Assembly (NCBI GenBank): GCA_015654695.1
Contig: JAATGJ010000144.1
Location: forward strand, 23,254 to 87,253
DNA: 64,000 nucleotides
DNA from: Chitinophagales bacterium
GTDB lineage: Bacteria; Bacteroidota; Bacteroidia; Chitinophagales; Chitinophagaceae
Direction: 5' to 3'
In this document: positions 26,640-35,251 of the stretch, one piece after another
Numbering within the stretch: the first letter of the stretch is position 1
Layout: each line of letters begins with the position of its first letter
Notes under the pieces: model-generated
Told to the model about the DNA's origin: nothing
Databases searched by the model: none
The model's input: only the letters and a program-made list of their open reading frames with translations
Translations under genes and position numbers: made by a program

Positions 26640-26977
26640 TATGGATTTCCCGATCCGTCATTATATGGATTAGTGCGGTTGCCTCCTCCACCCTTTCCTT
26701 CTATGGGATCGGTAACCGGGTTGCCGTCTTTATAGGGCCATAATATAACGGTGGTCCGGCCTGCCTGGGCATGTCCTTCCGGGTAAAGGCCCATGAACAC
26801 TCTCAGTTCATCTGCCTTTGGCATTACTCCAGCCAGCCATTCCATGACTGCACTGCCGGTAAAAGATACACTCTGCGTTTGCTTTTTCATATCCACGCCC
26901 AGCTTTGTCATGTAGTCAAAATAATCTTTGATCATGACATCGGCGGTGCCGGCGGGAATTGGTTTTCCTGTTGTCAT
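26639..26977 (-). CDS. First gene of the sensor operon, unknown soluble protein
   Basis: A 112-residue protein with no signal peptide or span. It begins MTTGKPIPAGTADVMIKDYF and ends with a Gly/Asn-rich tail (EGKGGGGNRTNPYNDGSGNP). The middle (GLYPEGHAQAGRTTVILWPY) looks like a short beta unit. I do not recognise a family. Position as first gene, with a TAATG junction to the multi-TM protein and the repeat array 77 nt upstream, links it to the same regulon. Confidence 0.65.
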   Translation of the reverse strand: MTTGKPIPAGTADVMIKDYFDYMTKLGVDMKKQTQSVSFTGSAVMEWLAGVMPKADELRVFMGLYPEGHAQAGRTTVILWPYKDGNPVTDPIEGKGGGGNRTNPYNDGSGNP

Positions 26978-27027
26978 AAAATAAAAGGTTTTGGTGATTT
27001 GTACTGAAAAGGTAAAGAAGACATGGC

Positions 27028-27150
27028 TATTTACAATAGTATAAAAGGAAAAAGGGTGAAAAAACGGTAAATGGCAGGGTGAAAAAACCCTGTTTAACCG
27101 GGTGAAAAAACCCTTGACTTGTATTGGTAAATTGATCCATATTTACAATA
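27028..27150. repeat. Pair of 11-bp direct repeats flanking the operator array
   Basis: TATTTACAATA occurs at 27028-27038 and again at 27140-27150, 112 bp apart, on either side of the three 23-bp-spaced repeats. Confidence 0.5.
27054..27113. promoter_or_regulatory. Three direct repeats with 23-bp period, putative operator of the sensor operon
   Basis: GGGTGAAAAAAC begins at 27054, 27077 and 27100, exactly 23 bp apart. Copies two and three extend to GGGTGAAAAAACCC, whose ends GGGT/ACCC are inverted. The array is 77-136 bp upstream of the first gene of the response-regulator operon (minus strand). Confidence 0.6.
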
Positions 27151-27216
27151 AGGATTATCTACATCCATTTACCATTAGACCGAAAGAAAATTCCCGGGAC
27201 CAGTGCCCGTTCATAA

Positions 27217-27253
27217 CATCTGTCGCCTGTGAGCGATTTACAGGCGGCAGATG
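27217..27253. repeat. Hairpin with CCGCC-type core
   Basis: CATCTGTCGCCTGT (27217-27230) and ACAGGCGGCAGATG (27240-27253) pair over 14 bp with one G-T, loop 9 nt. It belongs to the GC-rich palindromes scattered in the window. Confidence 0.5.
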
Positions 27254-27439
27254 ATTTTGAAAAGACCCCTCTTCACATGATCTATCCTATCCTTCTAAAC
27301 TTCAGTTAAATTTCCCCTGCATCCTGTACCATTAATTAATTGGTGACTGAAAAGTATTACCTGTGCAAAAGGTGAAAACACGGTGTGGAATTGGGTGATT
27401 TGCACCTTGAAAGAATAACCAGCAGCAAGCAACTTTGAA

Positions 27440-27649
27440 GTATGATTCATTGATTAAAAAGCAAAAGATCCCGAAAGAAAAACAGACCGGTAACAAGACT
27501 GGCAAATAGTCGGCGTATCTACGAACAATTGCTTCGTGATGGAATTGACGTGTTGCTATTATTGACAACGGCCAGGCCATTAATAGCAAGTCTACATGGG
27601 ATAAAGATGCGAATGTGAACTATGTGTGGAGCGGAGAGGTAATCAGATA
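27440..27649 (+). pseudogene. Possible decayed coding fragment
   Basis: A stretch reading DNGQAINSKSTWDKDANVNY up to a TAA at 27649. A protein-like frame upstream (NSRRIYEQLLRDGIDV) joins it only if 2 nt are removed near 27552, where GT is doubled. No start and no recognisable family. It may be the end of a lost gene. Confidence 0.25.
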
Positions 27650-27714
27650 AATTAAAAAACCGAAAGCCGAAAAGGGAATTACCGAATAGGCACAAAACAA
27701 GAATATTTATTGAA

Positions 27715-28635
27715 ATGAGGAAGCTGAGAAAAAGTGAAATACTTTTTTTGGAAAAACAAAGCCAAAAATTACTTCCCAAATGGAGGAAGGAAATTACAAA
27801 GAATATTGTCGGTGTTCATTTTGGTAATAAAATGAAAAAATCGAAAGAGGGAAGTGTGCTTGCTATTGTATTCCATGTAAAACACAAACTTGAGCATCCG
27901 ATAAAACCGATACCAAAGTTTGTAAAAGTGAAAATGGAAGACGGTAAAGTAAAAGACATACCAACAGATGTAATCCAGACAGGGACGACAAAATTATTGT
28001 CATTGCACATGGGTGACAAAGCAAAGTCAAGGGAAACGAGTATGGACGATTATGGCACAGCTGGTTTATTCATGAAAAAGGGCGCTAACTATTATATGTG
28101 CTCAAATATGCATGTTTTAGCACCCCAGTTTATCTCACGTGGAAGTGTACAAATACCTGAAGGAAGTCAGCGATTAAATGTCAGAATTTATAATAGTGAG
28201 GATACAGCTTTTGCCTTTTTAGAAAAAGCCAGTTTTCAATCCATTGATCTCGCCATGGCAAAAATTGAAAGACCAAGTTTATTGACTAATAAGATCAGGT
28301 CAATTGGCAATATTTCCGGTGAAGCAAATATTGGAGCGATAAAACGGGGAGAAAGAGTTAGTATTTATGGCGCTACTTCAGGCTTTATGAATGGAACTAT
28401 TGAAAAACTGAATATTGCGAAGTATGTCGAATACGACGGAAAAGAAACATTAATTAGGAATCTGATTGCCATTAAATGTGATGCCACTTTCGGTGACTCT
28501 GGAAGCCCCGTTGTATTGCGCGGAATAAATGCTGTAGTAGGTATCCTTGTAAGCATGGATGATGAATATGTCTACCTTATTACTATCGATACGATTAAAA
28601 CATTTACTAAGGCTCAACTAATAATTATACACTAA
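27715..28635 (+). CDS. Leaderless trypsin-like serine protease
   Basis: A 306-residue protein. Residues about 110-300 form a chymotrypsin-fold protease: His133 in CSNMHVL, Asp178 in SIDLAMAKI and Ser262 in FGDSGSPVVL. The N-terminal 105 residues (GVHFGNKMKKSKEGSVLAIV, then KDIPTDVIQTG) resemble the accessory segment of bacterial relatives of the plant NAL1-type proteases (recall). There is no signal peptide, so it probably works in the cytoplasm. It is 11 nt before the next gene and likely heads a three-gene unit. A degenerate non-coding region precedes it. Confidence 0.82.
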   Translation: MRKLRKSEILFLEKQSQKLLPKWRKEITKNIVGVHFGNKMKKSKEGSVLAIVFHVKHKLEHPIKPIPKFVKVKMEDGKVKDIPTDVIQTGTTKLLSLHMGDKAKSRETSMDDYGTAGLFMKKGANYYMCSNMHVLAPQFISRGSVQIPEGSQRLNVRIYNSEDTAFAFLEKASFQSIDLAMAKIERPSLLTNKIRSIGNISGEANIGAIKRGERVSIYGATSGFMNGTIEKLNIAKYVEYDGKETLIRNLIAIKCDATFGDSGSPVVLRGINAVVGILVSMDDEYVYLITIDTIKTFTKAQLIIIH

Positions 28636-28646
28636 AACATACAATT

Positions 28647-30080
28647 ATGAGATTCTTTTTTCTTGCAGTTTTTACTGTTTGTCTGTTACAAGCATATTCG
28701 CAGGAATTCAACTTTAAACTAACAGAGGACGGCTTTCCGGAGAAACTGAAAGAAGGAGTAAAGGTCCCGCTAAAGGAAAAAAAAATATTTTTACAAGAAC
28801 CAAGTGACAATGGCAAAAAATATTATTTACTTCTGAAAACCGGCGTGGAACTTGAGTTTACAAGCTCAGATGAAAGCAAATTTATACCATTAACCCTCGA
28901 AAATGCAGACCCTCGAATAAAACCTAAAATTCTCAATGAAGAGAAAGAAACTTTAATAACATTTGAATTCACTGCGGAAGAAGACGTTACTGATGATGAT
29001 CCTGATGGAGACAATAGTCAGAAAAATGGCCCAACAGAAACGGCTCAGGACATTTTTAATTCTTTGTTCAATGTAACCGCTAAGCCATATGGTCTAATTG
29101 TTAATTCAGGAGAAACAAAATTTAAGGGCCCAACATATGTTCATATTTTCCTGGACCAATATGGCAGTCTGCTTAATTCAACGGTTCCACAAGGTGTTTC
29201 TGAAAAACAGTACGTAGTACATGTATTGTATGTTGCCCCGGTTAATAACCGGGAAATTTTCTATTCAGTCAGGGAAAACAAAAGCTCCTTTAATCCTGCC
29301 CTGAGGTTTAATAATGAAGATTTTAGAAAAATAATTGGCGGAAGTACTTTAGGAATAGGCGCAAAAAATAAGCCCACCCTGGACTGGTATCACCAAGAAA
29401 TACTTTTAAGTACATCTACCACAGATATCGAATTTGAGCTTTTTCTCATTGCAGTAAAAAAAACCAATATCTATGACTTTGAAAAGAAGAGCCTGAGCAA
29501 ATACACTATTAAAATGAGCCCAACCTATCATGGGACTTTTGATGTAGGACTTATTTACTCCAATTTGGAAAACCCGAATTATGAACTTGTTACATCTCCT
29601 GTTGATAATACTAAAAACGTGGCAAAAAGAACTAACCTCGGCAGGCGGGGCATTATTACAGCAATGGCTACGTTTTACACTTCGCCGGTTGTCCTGATCG
29701 AAAAATTTCTAATGAAAAAAGAAATACCTGAATATAAGCTGTATGGAAGAAATATGCTCGACGATCATGCTTGGTATGAAAGAATATATCCCACTATCGG
29801 GATCGGATTCACCGACAAAACGTTTGAAAATCTTTTTTATGGGTTTAACTGGGAGTTTGCAAGAGGCGGTTCTTTTTTCGTAGGCTGGCACCTGGGTAAA
29901 ATTAACACATTAAACGTCGGAGGCAATTTCATATTCGAAGAAACCTTTATCACAGAATCAGAATTTAAACTTAAAAAAAATGACAAATGGGCAACTTCAA
30001 CAGCAATTGGCGTTAAGCTGGATGTCAAACTGGTTTTAGGCCTCTTCGGGCAAGGAAATAATTCAAATAATCAACAATAA
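28647..30080 (+). CDS. Exported protein, probable outer-membrane beta-strand C-terminus
   Basis: A 477-residue protein with a signal peptide ending QAYSQ (residue 19). An acidic region (EEDVTDDDPDGDNSQKNG) follows a beta-rich start. The last 110 residues alternate polar and aromatic residues (YPTIGIGFTDKTFENLFYGF and FFVGWHLGKINTLNVGGNFI), as in outer-membrane beta barrels of this phylum. Not assigned to a family. It begins 11 nt after the protease and ends 5 nt before the next gene. This stretch appears more AT-rich than the flanking core genes. Confidence 0.75.
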   Translation: MRFFFLAVFTVCLLQAYSQEFNFKLTEDGFPEKLKEGVKVPLKEKKIFLQEPSDNGKKYYLLLKTGVELEFTSSDESKFIPLTLENADPRIKPKILNEEKETLITFEFTAEEDVTDDDPDGDNSQKNGPTETAQDIFNSLFNVTAKPYGLIVNSGETKFKGPTYVHIFLDQYGSLLNSTVPQGVSEKQYVVHVLYVAPVNNREIFYSVRENKSSFNPALRFNNEDFRKIIGGSTLGIGAKNKPTLDWYHQEILLSTSTTDIEFELFLIAVKKTNIYDFEKKSLSKYTIKMSPTYHGTFDVGLIYSNLENPNYELVTSPVDNTKNVAKRTNLGRRGIITAMATFYTSPVVLIEKFLMKKEIPEYKLYGRNMLDDHAWYERIYPTIGIGFTDKTFENLFYGFNWEFARGGSFFVGWHLGKINTLNVGGNFIFEETFITESEFKLKKNDKWATSTAIGVKLDVKLVLGLFGQGNNSNNQQ

Positions 30081-30085
30081 TAATT

Positions 30086-30595
30086 ATGAAATCCTTCTTT
30101 CCTACAATTTTGGTACTTGCATCAGGTCTCATTCTTCTGTCAGGTAACATTGCAAAATCAGATAAAGAGGATGATAAAACAGATGCTTACCTGCTTGGTA
30201 AAGCGAAACTGCTCAATGAATCTAATTTATGCGAAGAGATAGAAGCCGCCTATCGCAGTCAGCAGGCAAGACTGGAATTAATAAGCCATGTTCCTGAATT
30301 GAAAGGCAAACCCGCATTTAATGATCTGACAAAGGCTATTCAATTTAACCTTGAAAAACTTGATTGCATTCAAAAGAAACAAATTGAATTTTGTTCATGG
30401 AACCTGGAAATCACTGACCCTGTCAGTTATAAAAAATATTCTTCTCCAATGAATCTTTATCTTATTTCCATTTTATCAGACGAACAGTTAAAACAAATGA
30501 CAAAAGATATGCCCCCTGGTATGCGTGACAATTTTTTAGCTTATCAAAAACAAATAACGGAATTGAAAAAGTATTTCAGCAAAAGAAAGGAATAA
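30086..30595 (+). CDS. Small exported helical protein of the protease cassette
   Basis: A 169-residue protein with an N-terminal hydrophobic signal (residues 5-22) and no lipobox Cys. The mature part is helical and charged with two Cys-containing helices (NLCEEIEAAYRSQQARLELI and LEKLDCIQKKQIEFC) and a Met/Pro-rich segment (LKQMTKDMPPGMRDN). No family recognised. It starts 5 nt after the preceding gene, so the two were probably acquired together. Confidence 0.65.
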   Translation: MKSFFPTILVLASGLILLSGNIAKSDKEDDKTDAYLLGKAKLLNESNLCEEIEAAYRSQQARLELISHVPELKGKPAFNDLTKAIQFNLEKLDCIQKKQIEFCSWNLEITDPVSYKKYSSPMNLYLISILSDEQLKQMTKDMPPGMRDNFLAYQKQITELKKYFSKRKE

Positions 30596-30970
30596 CACCT
30601 GTTGTTCACTATAGATGTAGCAGTAAATCAAAGGCCTTTATTCATCCCCTACAACTTCCCCTAAACGCCCCATCCAGCAACCTGACTTTTAACTGCTGCA
30701 ACTGCGGGATACGGAGCCGGTTAAATAAAGAAATGTATAGAGATAAATATCTAAACTCTCAATCAAACATCCCATAACTCCAGCCCTTACTCTCCTTTTG
30801 TTTCGGCTTTTTAAAAGTTTCGTTGGCGGCAGGCCTGAACTAATCTATAAACAAAATCTGTGAAAATTCGTCTAACCCGTGTGCTATTTTACTCAGATTT
30901 TAACGCGTCTTTCCTCGTTTAAAAGGCTTTCACATTTCGTTCCCTGTAAATTCGCTTACTTCGCACACGG
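30596..30970. other. 375-bp intergenic region before the LptF/LptG gene
   Basis: No open frame of note on either strand, no tRNA, and no clear terminator after the protease cassette. A GGCGGCAGGCC segment near 30824 recalls the GC-rich palindromes. The promoter of the next gene must be near its 3' end. Confidence 0.5.
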
Positions 30971-32068
30971 ATGAACAAAATAGACTGGTACATACTAAAA
31001 AAGCTCCTGGTTACTTTTTTCTTTTGCATGATGCTGTTTACCGTTATAGCTGTAGCAGTTGACAGCAGCGAGAAAACGGATGATTTTGTAAACACGGGTC
31101 TTAGTTCACTGCAAATCATCAGGCAATATTATTTTGGATTTATTCCTTTTATCTGGGGACTTCTTTTCCCCCTGTTTGTTTTTATCGCTGTCATCTTTTT
31201 TACCAGCCGCATGGCAGCCCGTTCAGAGATCATTGCCATATTGGCGAGCGGCACCAGCTACAATCGTATGCTGCGGCCGTATATAATCGGTGGCAGCTTA
31301 TTGGCATTACTGCTTTGGTTTGGCAGCCGCTACCTGATTCCCAAAGCCAACGAAATCAAGAGCCGTTTTCAAACTACGTATATTGACAAGAGCGATCCTA
31401 TGAAGGGTCAGCGCTTTGGTGAGTGCTGGAATTGTTTTTACCGCCGCATAGACCCGACTACCTATATTGGTATCAGGGGTTATGATACTGCCACAAAATC
31501 GGCCAGTTCTTTCTTCATGGAAAGGATAAAAGATGATAAAGTCGTTTACAACCTGCGTGCAAATTCTATACGGTGGGATACTGCTGTAAAAAAGTGGAAG
31601 GTCTCTACTGTAACGATAAGAACATTGAATAGCATGAAGGAAACAGTGAAAGTATATCCTGAACTGACGATCCACATGAGCCTGAAACCGGAAGAGCTCC
31701 GTAAAGATGAATACCTGAAAGATAAACTTACCACCCCGGAACTCGTTGCCTTTATAAAGCGGGAAGAAATGAGAGGATCAGAAGGATTAAGCGCATTAAA
31801 AGTAGAACAGTACAGGCGCACGGCAACTCCTGTTACTGTTTTATTACTTACGCTGATAGGCGTTGTCATTGCAAGCCGCAAAAATCGCGGTGGCAGTGGT
31901 ATGCACCTGGCCCTTGGTATTGTTATCGCAGCACTTTTTATAATAGCCGACAGGTTCTCTACTGTATTTGCTACCAAAAGCAATTTCCCTCCCTTGCTGG
32001 CAGCCTGGCTCCCTAATATTGCATTCTCAATAGTCGCTTACTGGATGTACCGGCGAACACCTAAGTAA
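30971..32068 (+). CDS. LptF/LptG-family lipopolysaccharide export permease (YjgP/YjgQ)
   Basis: A 365-residue permease subunit of the LptB2FG ABC exporter that extracts LPS from the inner membrane. It has about six spans: three near the N-terminus (residues 13-120), a periplasmic beta-jellyroll-like region from about 130 to 265, then three more. Typical phrases are YWYILKK-like NKIDWYILKKLLVTFFFCMM and MAARSEIIAILASGTSYNRM. Whether it is LptF or LptG cannot be decided. The window also has lpxB, but far away, so this is not an Lpt operon. Confidence 0.88.
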   Translation: MNKIDWYILKKLLVTFFFCMMLFTVIAVAVDSSEKTDDFVNTGLSSLQIIRQYYFGFIPFIWGLLFPLFVFIAVIFFTSRMAARSEIIAILASGTSYNRMLRPYIIGGSLLALLLWFGSRYLIPKANEIKSRFQTTYIDKSDPMKGQRFGECWNCFYRRIDPTTYIGIRGYDTATKSASSFFMERIKDDKVVYNLRANSIRWDTAVKKWKVSTVTIRTLNSMKETVKVYPELTIHMSLKPEELRKDEYLKDKLTTPELVAFIKREEMRGSEGLSALKVEQYRRTATPVTVLLLTLIGVVIASRKNRGGSGMHLALGIVIAALFIIADRFSTVFATKSNFPPLLAAWLPNIAFSIVAYWMYRRTPK

Positions 32069-32132
32069 CCAAATTGATTACGGGTTACCTGTTACTGGTA
32101 ACCGGTATTTATCTTTTCTATCTCCTGATTTT

Positions 32133-32164
32133 TTTGCTGCACCAACGTCCATTAACTACCTTTA
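32133..32164 (+). promoter_or_regulatory. Citrate synthase promoter
   Basis: TTTG (32133-32136), 20 nt, then TACCTTTA (32157-32164), one mismatch from TAnnTTTG. It lies inside the upstream extension of the frame and so supports the start at 32203. Confidence 0.6.
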
Positions 32165-32202
32165 GCCCTGTATTTTTATATAGGTTTTTTAAACAGTCTG
32201 TC

Positions 32203-33528
32203 ATGGGTATTATTAAAGATAGGTTCAAGGCAAAAGCGGAAAAAGTAAGTACAGAGATCAGGGATCTGCTGAAAGAACACGGCACTAAGGTAATTGGAGA
32301 AGTACAGTTGTCGCAGGTGTACCAGGGTATGCGTGGCATGACAGGGCTGGTTACTGAAACATCATTACTGGATGCGCAGGAAGGTATCCGTTTTCGTGGC
32401 TATTCTATTCCTGAATTACAACAAAAATTGCCCAAGGCGGCGGGGGGCAGCGAACCACTGCCGGAAGCTTTGTTTTACTTAATGCTAATTGGTGAATTGC
32501 CCACTGATGAAGATGCTCACCATATAACCAATGTATGGCAACGCCGCAGTCATGTTCCTAACCATGTGTTCCATACCATGGATGCCCTGCCTTTAAATGC
32601 TCATCCCATGACCATGTTTGTTACGGGTGTCATGGCATTGCAAACAGAAAGTAATTTTTCTAAGGAATATGCCAAAGGGCTTAACAAAAAAGATTACTGG
32701 AGCCCCATGTATGACGATGCCATGGATCTTATTGCACGTTTGCCCCGTATTGCAGCATACGTTTACCGCAGAAAATATAAATTAAGCGAACATATACAAC
32801 CCAATGGTTTACTGGACTGGGCCGGCAACCTTGCTCACATGATGGGCTATGATGATGAAAGTTTTAAAGAACTCATGAGGTTATATATGACCATACATGC
32901 CGATCACGAAGGCGGAAATGTATCAGCGCATACCACACATTTAGTGGCCTCTTCGCTCAGCGATCCTTACCTGAGTTATGCGGCAGGCATGAACGGCCTG
33001 GCCGGGCCCCTGCATGGTCTTGCTAACCAGGAAGTGATCAAATGGATATTTGAAATGCAGGAAAAGCTTGAAACAGATTCCCCAACAAACGAACAAATAG
33101 CACAGTATGTAAAAGATACACTGGCAGGAGGGAAAGTTGTACCGGGTTATGGTCATGCGGTTCTTCGTAAAACAGATCCGCGTTTTACTGCGCAAATGGA
33201 GTTTGGTAAAAAACACATGCCTGATGATAAATTGCTGAATACGGTCTGGAAAATATATGAAACAGTGCCTCCTATCCTGCAATCTCTTGGAAAGGTGAAA
33301 AATCCCTGGCCCAATGTAGATGCGCATAGTGGTGCCTTACTGGTAAACTATGGGATGGTAGAATACGAATTCTATACAGTTTTATTTGCAGTAAGCCGCG
33401 CATTAGGCGTATTGGCCAGTCTTTGCTGGGACAGGGCGTTGAGCTACCCGCTGGAACGACCAAAATCAGTTACAACAGACCAGGTAAAGAAATGGCTGAA
33501 AGGTGAAGATGAAATATGGGGGGAATAA
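32203..33528 (+). CDS. gltA: Citrate synthase, mitochondrial-like type
   Basis: A 441-residue enzyme for the first TCA step. The sequences VIGEVQLSQVYQGMRGMTGL, ETSLLDAQEGIRFRGYSIPE and EALFYLMLIGELPTDE match the eukaryotic/mitochondrial citrate synthase group rather than the E. coli hexameric type. Catalytic His in LAGPLHGLANQEV, His in GYGHAVLRKTDPRF and Asp in NVDAHSGALLVNYG are present. The frame extends to 32074, but those 43 residues cover the promoter, so the ATG at 32203 is used. Confidence 0.95.
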   Translation: MGIIKDRFKAKAEKVSTEIRDLLKEHGTKVIGEVQLSQVYQGMRGMTGLVTETSLLDAQEGIRFRGYSIPELQQKLPKAAGGSEPLPEALFYLMLIGELPTDEDAHHITNVWQRRSHVPNHVFHTMDALPLNAHPMTMFVTGVMALQTESNFSKEYAKGLNKKDYWSPMYDDAMDLIARLPRIAAYVYRRKYKLSEHIQPNGLLDWAGNLAHMMGYDDESFKELMRLYMTIHADHEGGNVSAHTTHLVASSLSDPYLSYAAGMNGLAGPLHGLANQEVIKWIFEMQEKLETDSPTNEQIAQYVKDTLAGGKVVPGYGHAVLRKTDPRFTAQMEFGKKHMPDDKLLNTVWKIYETVPPILQSLGKVKNPWPNVDAHSGALLVNYGMVEYEFYTVLFAVSRALGVLASLCWDRALSYPLERPKSVTTDQVKKWLKGEDEIWGE

Positions 33529-33553
33529 TCTCATAGTATTAATTATAATAAAT

Positions 33554-33578
33554 AGCCCGCGATAAGCAGGGCTTTTTT
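33554..33578 (+). terminator. Terminator after citrate synthase
   Basis: AGCCC, 10-nt loop, GGGCT, followed by TTTTT. Confidence 0.7.
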
Positions 33579-33697
33579 GTTTTGGCAAAAGATGGATATG
33601 ACAATATATTTGCAACCCGCTATGGGGTTAGTTCTCCCGATAATAATAGGGATGTTAGAGCGTCCTATGGGTTAGCGGGAAAGTCGCCTAAGAAAAT

Positions 33698-33771
<74 letters not shown>

Positions 33772-33778
33772 CAAATTT

Positions 33779-33809
33779 AAAAAGGCTGTTTCAAAAAAGC
33801 AGCCTTTTT
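33779..33809 (+). terminator. Terminator after tRNA-Ala
   Basis: AAAAAGGCTG and CAGCCTTTTT form a 10-bp stem around an 11-nt loop, with a T-rich 3' arm. Confidence 0.85.
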
Positions 33810-33952
33810 AATTAATAAAAATGTACTTTATAAAGTTGCTAGAGAAACCAGCAGGATTCGGCATCCACAAAGCAAGCTCCGCACTATCCAGGTTTTTTGT
33901 AAGGAGCATTGTATTTCAATAAACACGAATATCTTTATAGTAAATAAGCCAT

Positions 33953-35191
33953 ATGAACAGGGCATTGCAACAAATTGCATGGCTGTGTATGCTGATATTT
34001 ACAACAGCCTGTAATAATAATACCATACAGGAAAAAGAAATAACGGCGAATGACGTTCCGCTAAAAGGTACTTATGCTTATGATCTTGCTTTTTTGAAAC
34101 AACACACTAATGACGTACTGGAATTGTATAGCGATGACAGTGCGGCCAAAGTATTGCTGTCACCGTCATGGCAGGGAAGGGTAATGACAAGTACGGCTAC
34201 CGGCGGCAATGGTACCAGTTTCGGTTGGCTCAATTATGATCTTCTTTCGGCAAAAGAAAAACGAAAACAATTTAATCCTGTTGGCGGTGAGGAACGTTTC
34301 TGGATAGGACCGGAAGGAGGTCAGTACGCTTTTTATTTCAGGAAAGGAGATGCATTTAATATAGCTAACTGGCAGGTACCTGCTATTATTGATACCATTG
34401 CCTATGAAGTAGTACAGGCAAGCCAATCAGAGGCTGTTTTTTCCGCTAAAGCCTTTCTTATCAATTACAGTGGGAGCGGTTTTGACATTAACATCGAAAG
34501 AAAAGTAAGCCTAGTAAAAAAGGAACAACTATCAAAGCAACTGGGTATCGCTGTTGAAAACAATATTCATTGTGTTGCATACGAAACTATCAATACTATT
34601 ACCAATACAGGTAAAAGTGACTGGACAAAACAAAATGGCTTACCCTCCGTCTGGCTGCTGGGCATGTTTACACCCACACCGCAAACCATCGTTATCATTC
34701 CTTTTCAGCCGTTGCTTCATGCACGCTCTTTTATCAGTGATAATTATTTCGGTTCTATACCACCTGAACGCTTACAGGTAAAAGACAGTGTACTGTATTT
34801 TACCTGCGATGGAAAATACAGAAGTAAGATCGGTTTATCACCAGTAATAGCAAAGTCCCTGGCTGCCAGTTATGATTTTGCCAACAACGTACTTACGCTG
34901 GTATTGCCGGAGGTTCATAAGGACAAACCTTATGTCAATTCCAAATGGGAAATGCAAAAGGAACCTTATAAAGGTGATGTGATCAATTCATACAACGATG
35001 GGCCGCTGGCTGATGGCACTCAGCTTGGCCCTTTTTATGAAATTGAATCTTCTTCACCTGCACTTGAACTTAAAAAAGGGCAGGCAGGTTCATATCGTCA
35101 AACCACCTGTCACCTGCAGGCCTCCTACCCTGTACTGAAGCAATTTGTAAAAGACCTGCTGAAAGTGGACATGGATGAATTGAAACGGTGA
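33953..35191 (+). CDS. DUF6786-type lipoprotein, mutarotase-like fold
   Basis: A 412-residue lipoprotein: the lipobox IFTTAC puts the lipidated Cys at residue 20. The mature part resembles the DUF6786 family of beta-sandwich proteins (ELYSDDSAAKVLLSPSWQGR, GGEERFWIGPEGGQYAFYFR), which share the fold of sugar mutarotases and often sit in sugar loci. No activity is established. First of six co-directional genes (33953-40979) with gaps of 47-89 nt, so it probably takes part in handling the same glycoside. Confidence 0.75.
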   Translation: MNRALQQIAWLCMLIFTTACNNNTIQEKEITANDVPLKGTYAYDLAFLKQHTNDVLELYSDDSAAKVLLSPSWQGRVMTSTATGGNGTSFGWLNYDLLSAKEKRKQFNPVGGEERFWIGPEGGQYAFYFRKGDAFNIANWQVPAIIDTIAYEVVQASQSEAVFSAKAFLINYSGSGFDINIERKVSLVKKEQLSKQLGIAVENNIHCVAYETINTITNTGKSDWTKQNGLPSVWLLGMFTPTPQTIVIIPFQPLLHARSFISDNYFGSIPPERLQVKDSVLYFTCDGKYRSKIGLSPVIAKSLAASYDFANNVLTLVLPEVHKDKPYVNSKWEMQKEPYKGDVINSYNDGPLADGTQLGPFYEIESSSPALELKKGQAGSYRQTTCHLQASYPVLKQFVKDLLKVDMDELKR

Positions 35192-35251
35192 ACACGTTAT
35201 TTCCAGTAATAATTAAGGCTGGTTATTATAGAATATTTTAACTTCATCATT

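Larger units (their letters stand above)
26978..27714. other. 737-bp region without an intact gene
   Basis: It contains the promoter side of the sensor operon, two 11-bp direct repeats, three 23-bp-phased repeats, a 14-bp hairpin, and a 27440-27649 stretch with protein-like but broken frames. The remainder is AT-rich and shows nothing I can name. Confidence 0.6.

Noticed and set aside
27054..27113. Short repeats considered as a CRISPR array
   Set aside because: Only three copies of 12-14 bp, with 9-11-bp gaps; no cas genes anywhere in the window.
32074..32202. 43-residue extension of citrate synthase
   Set aside because: Hydrophobic but lies on the promoter; homologues begin near MGIIKDRF.
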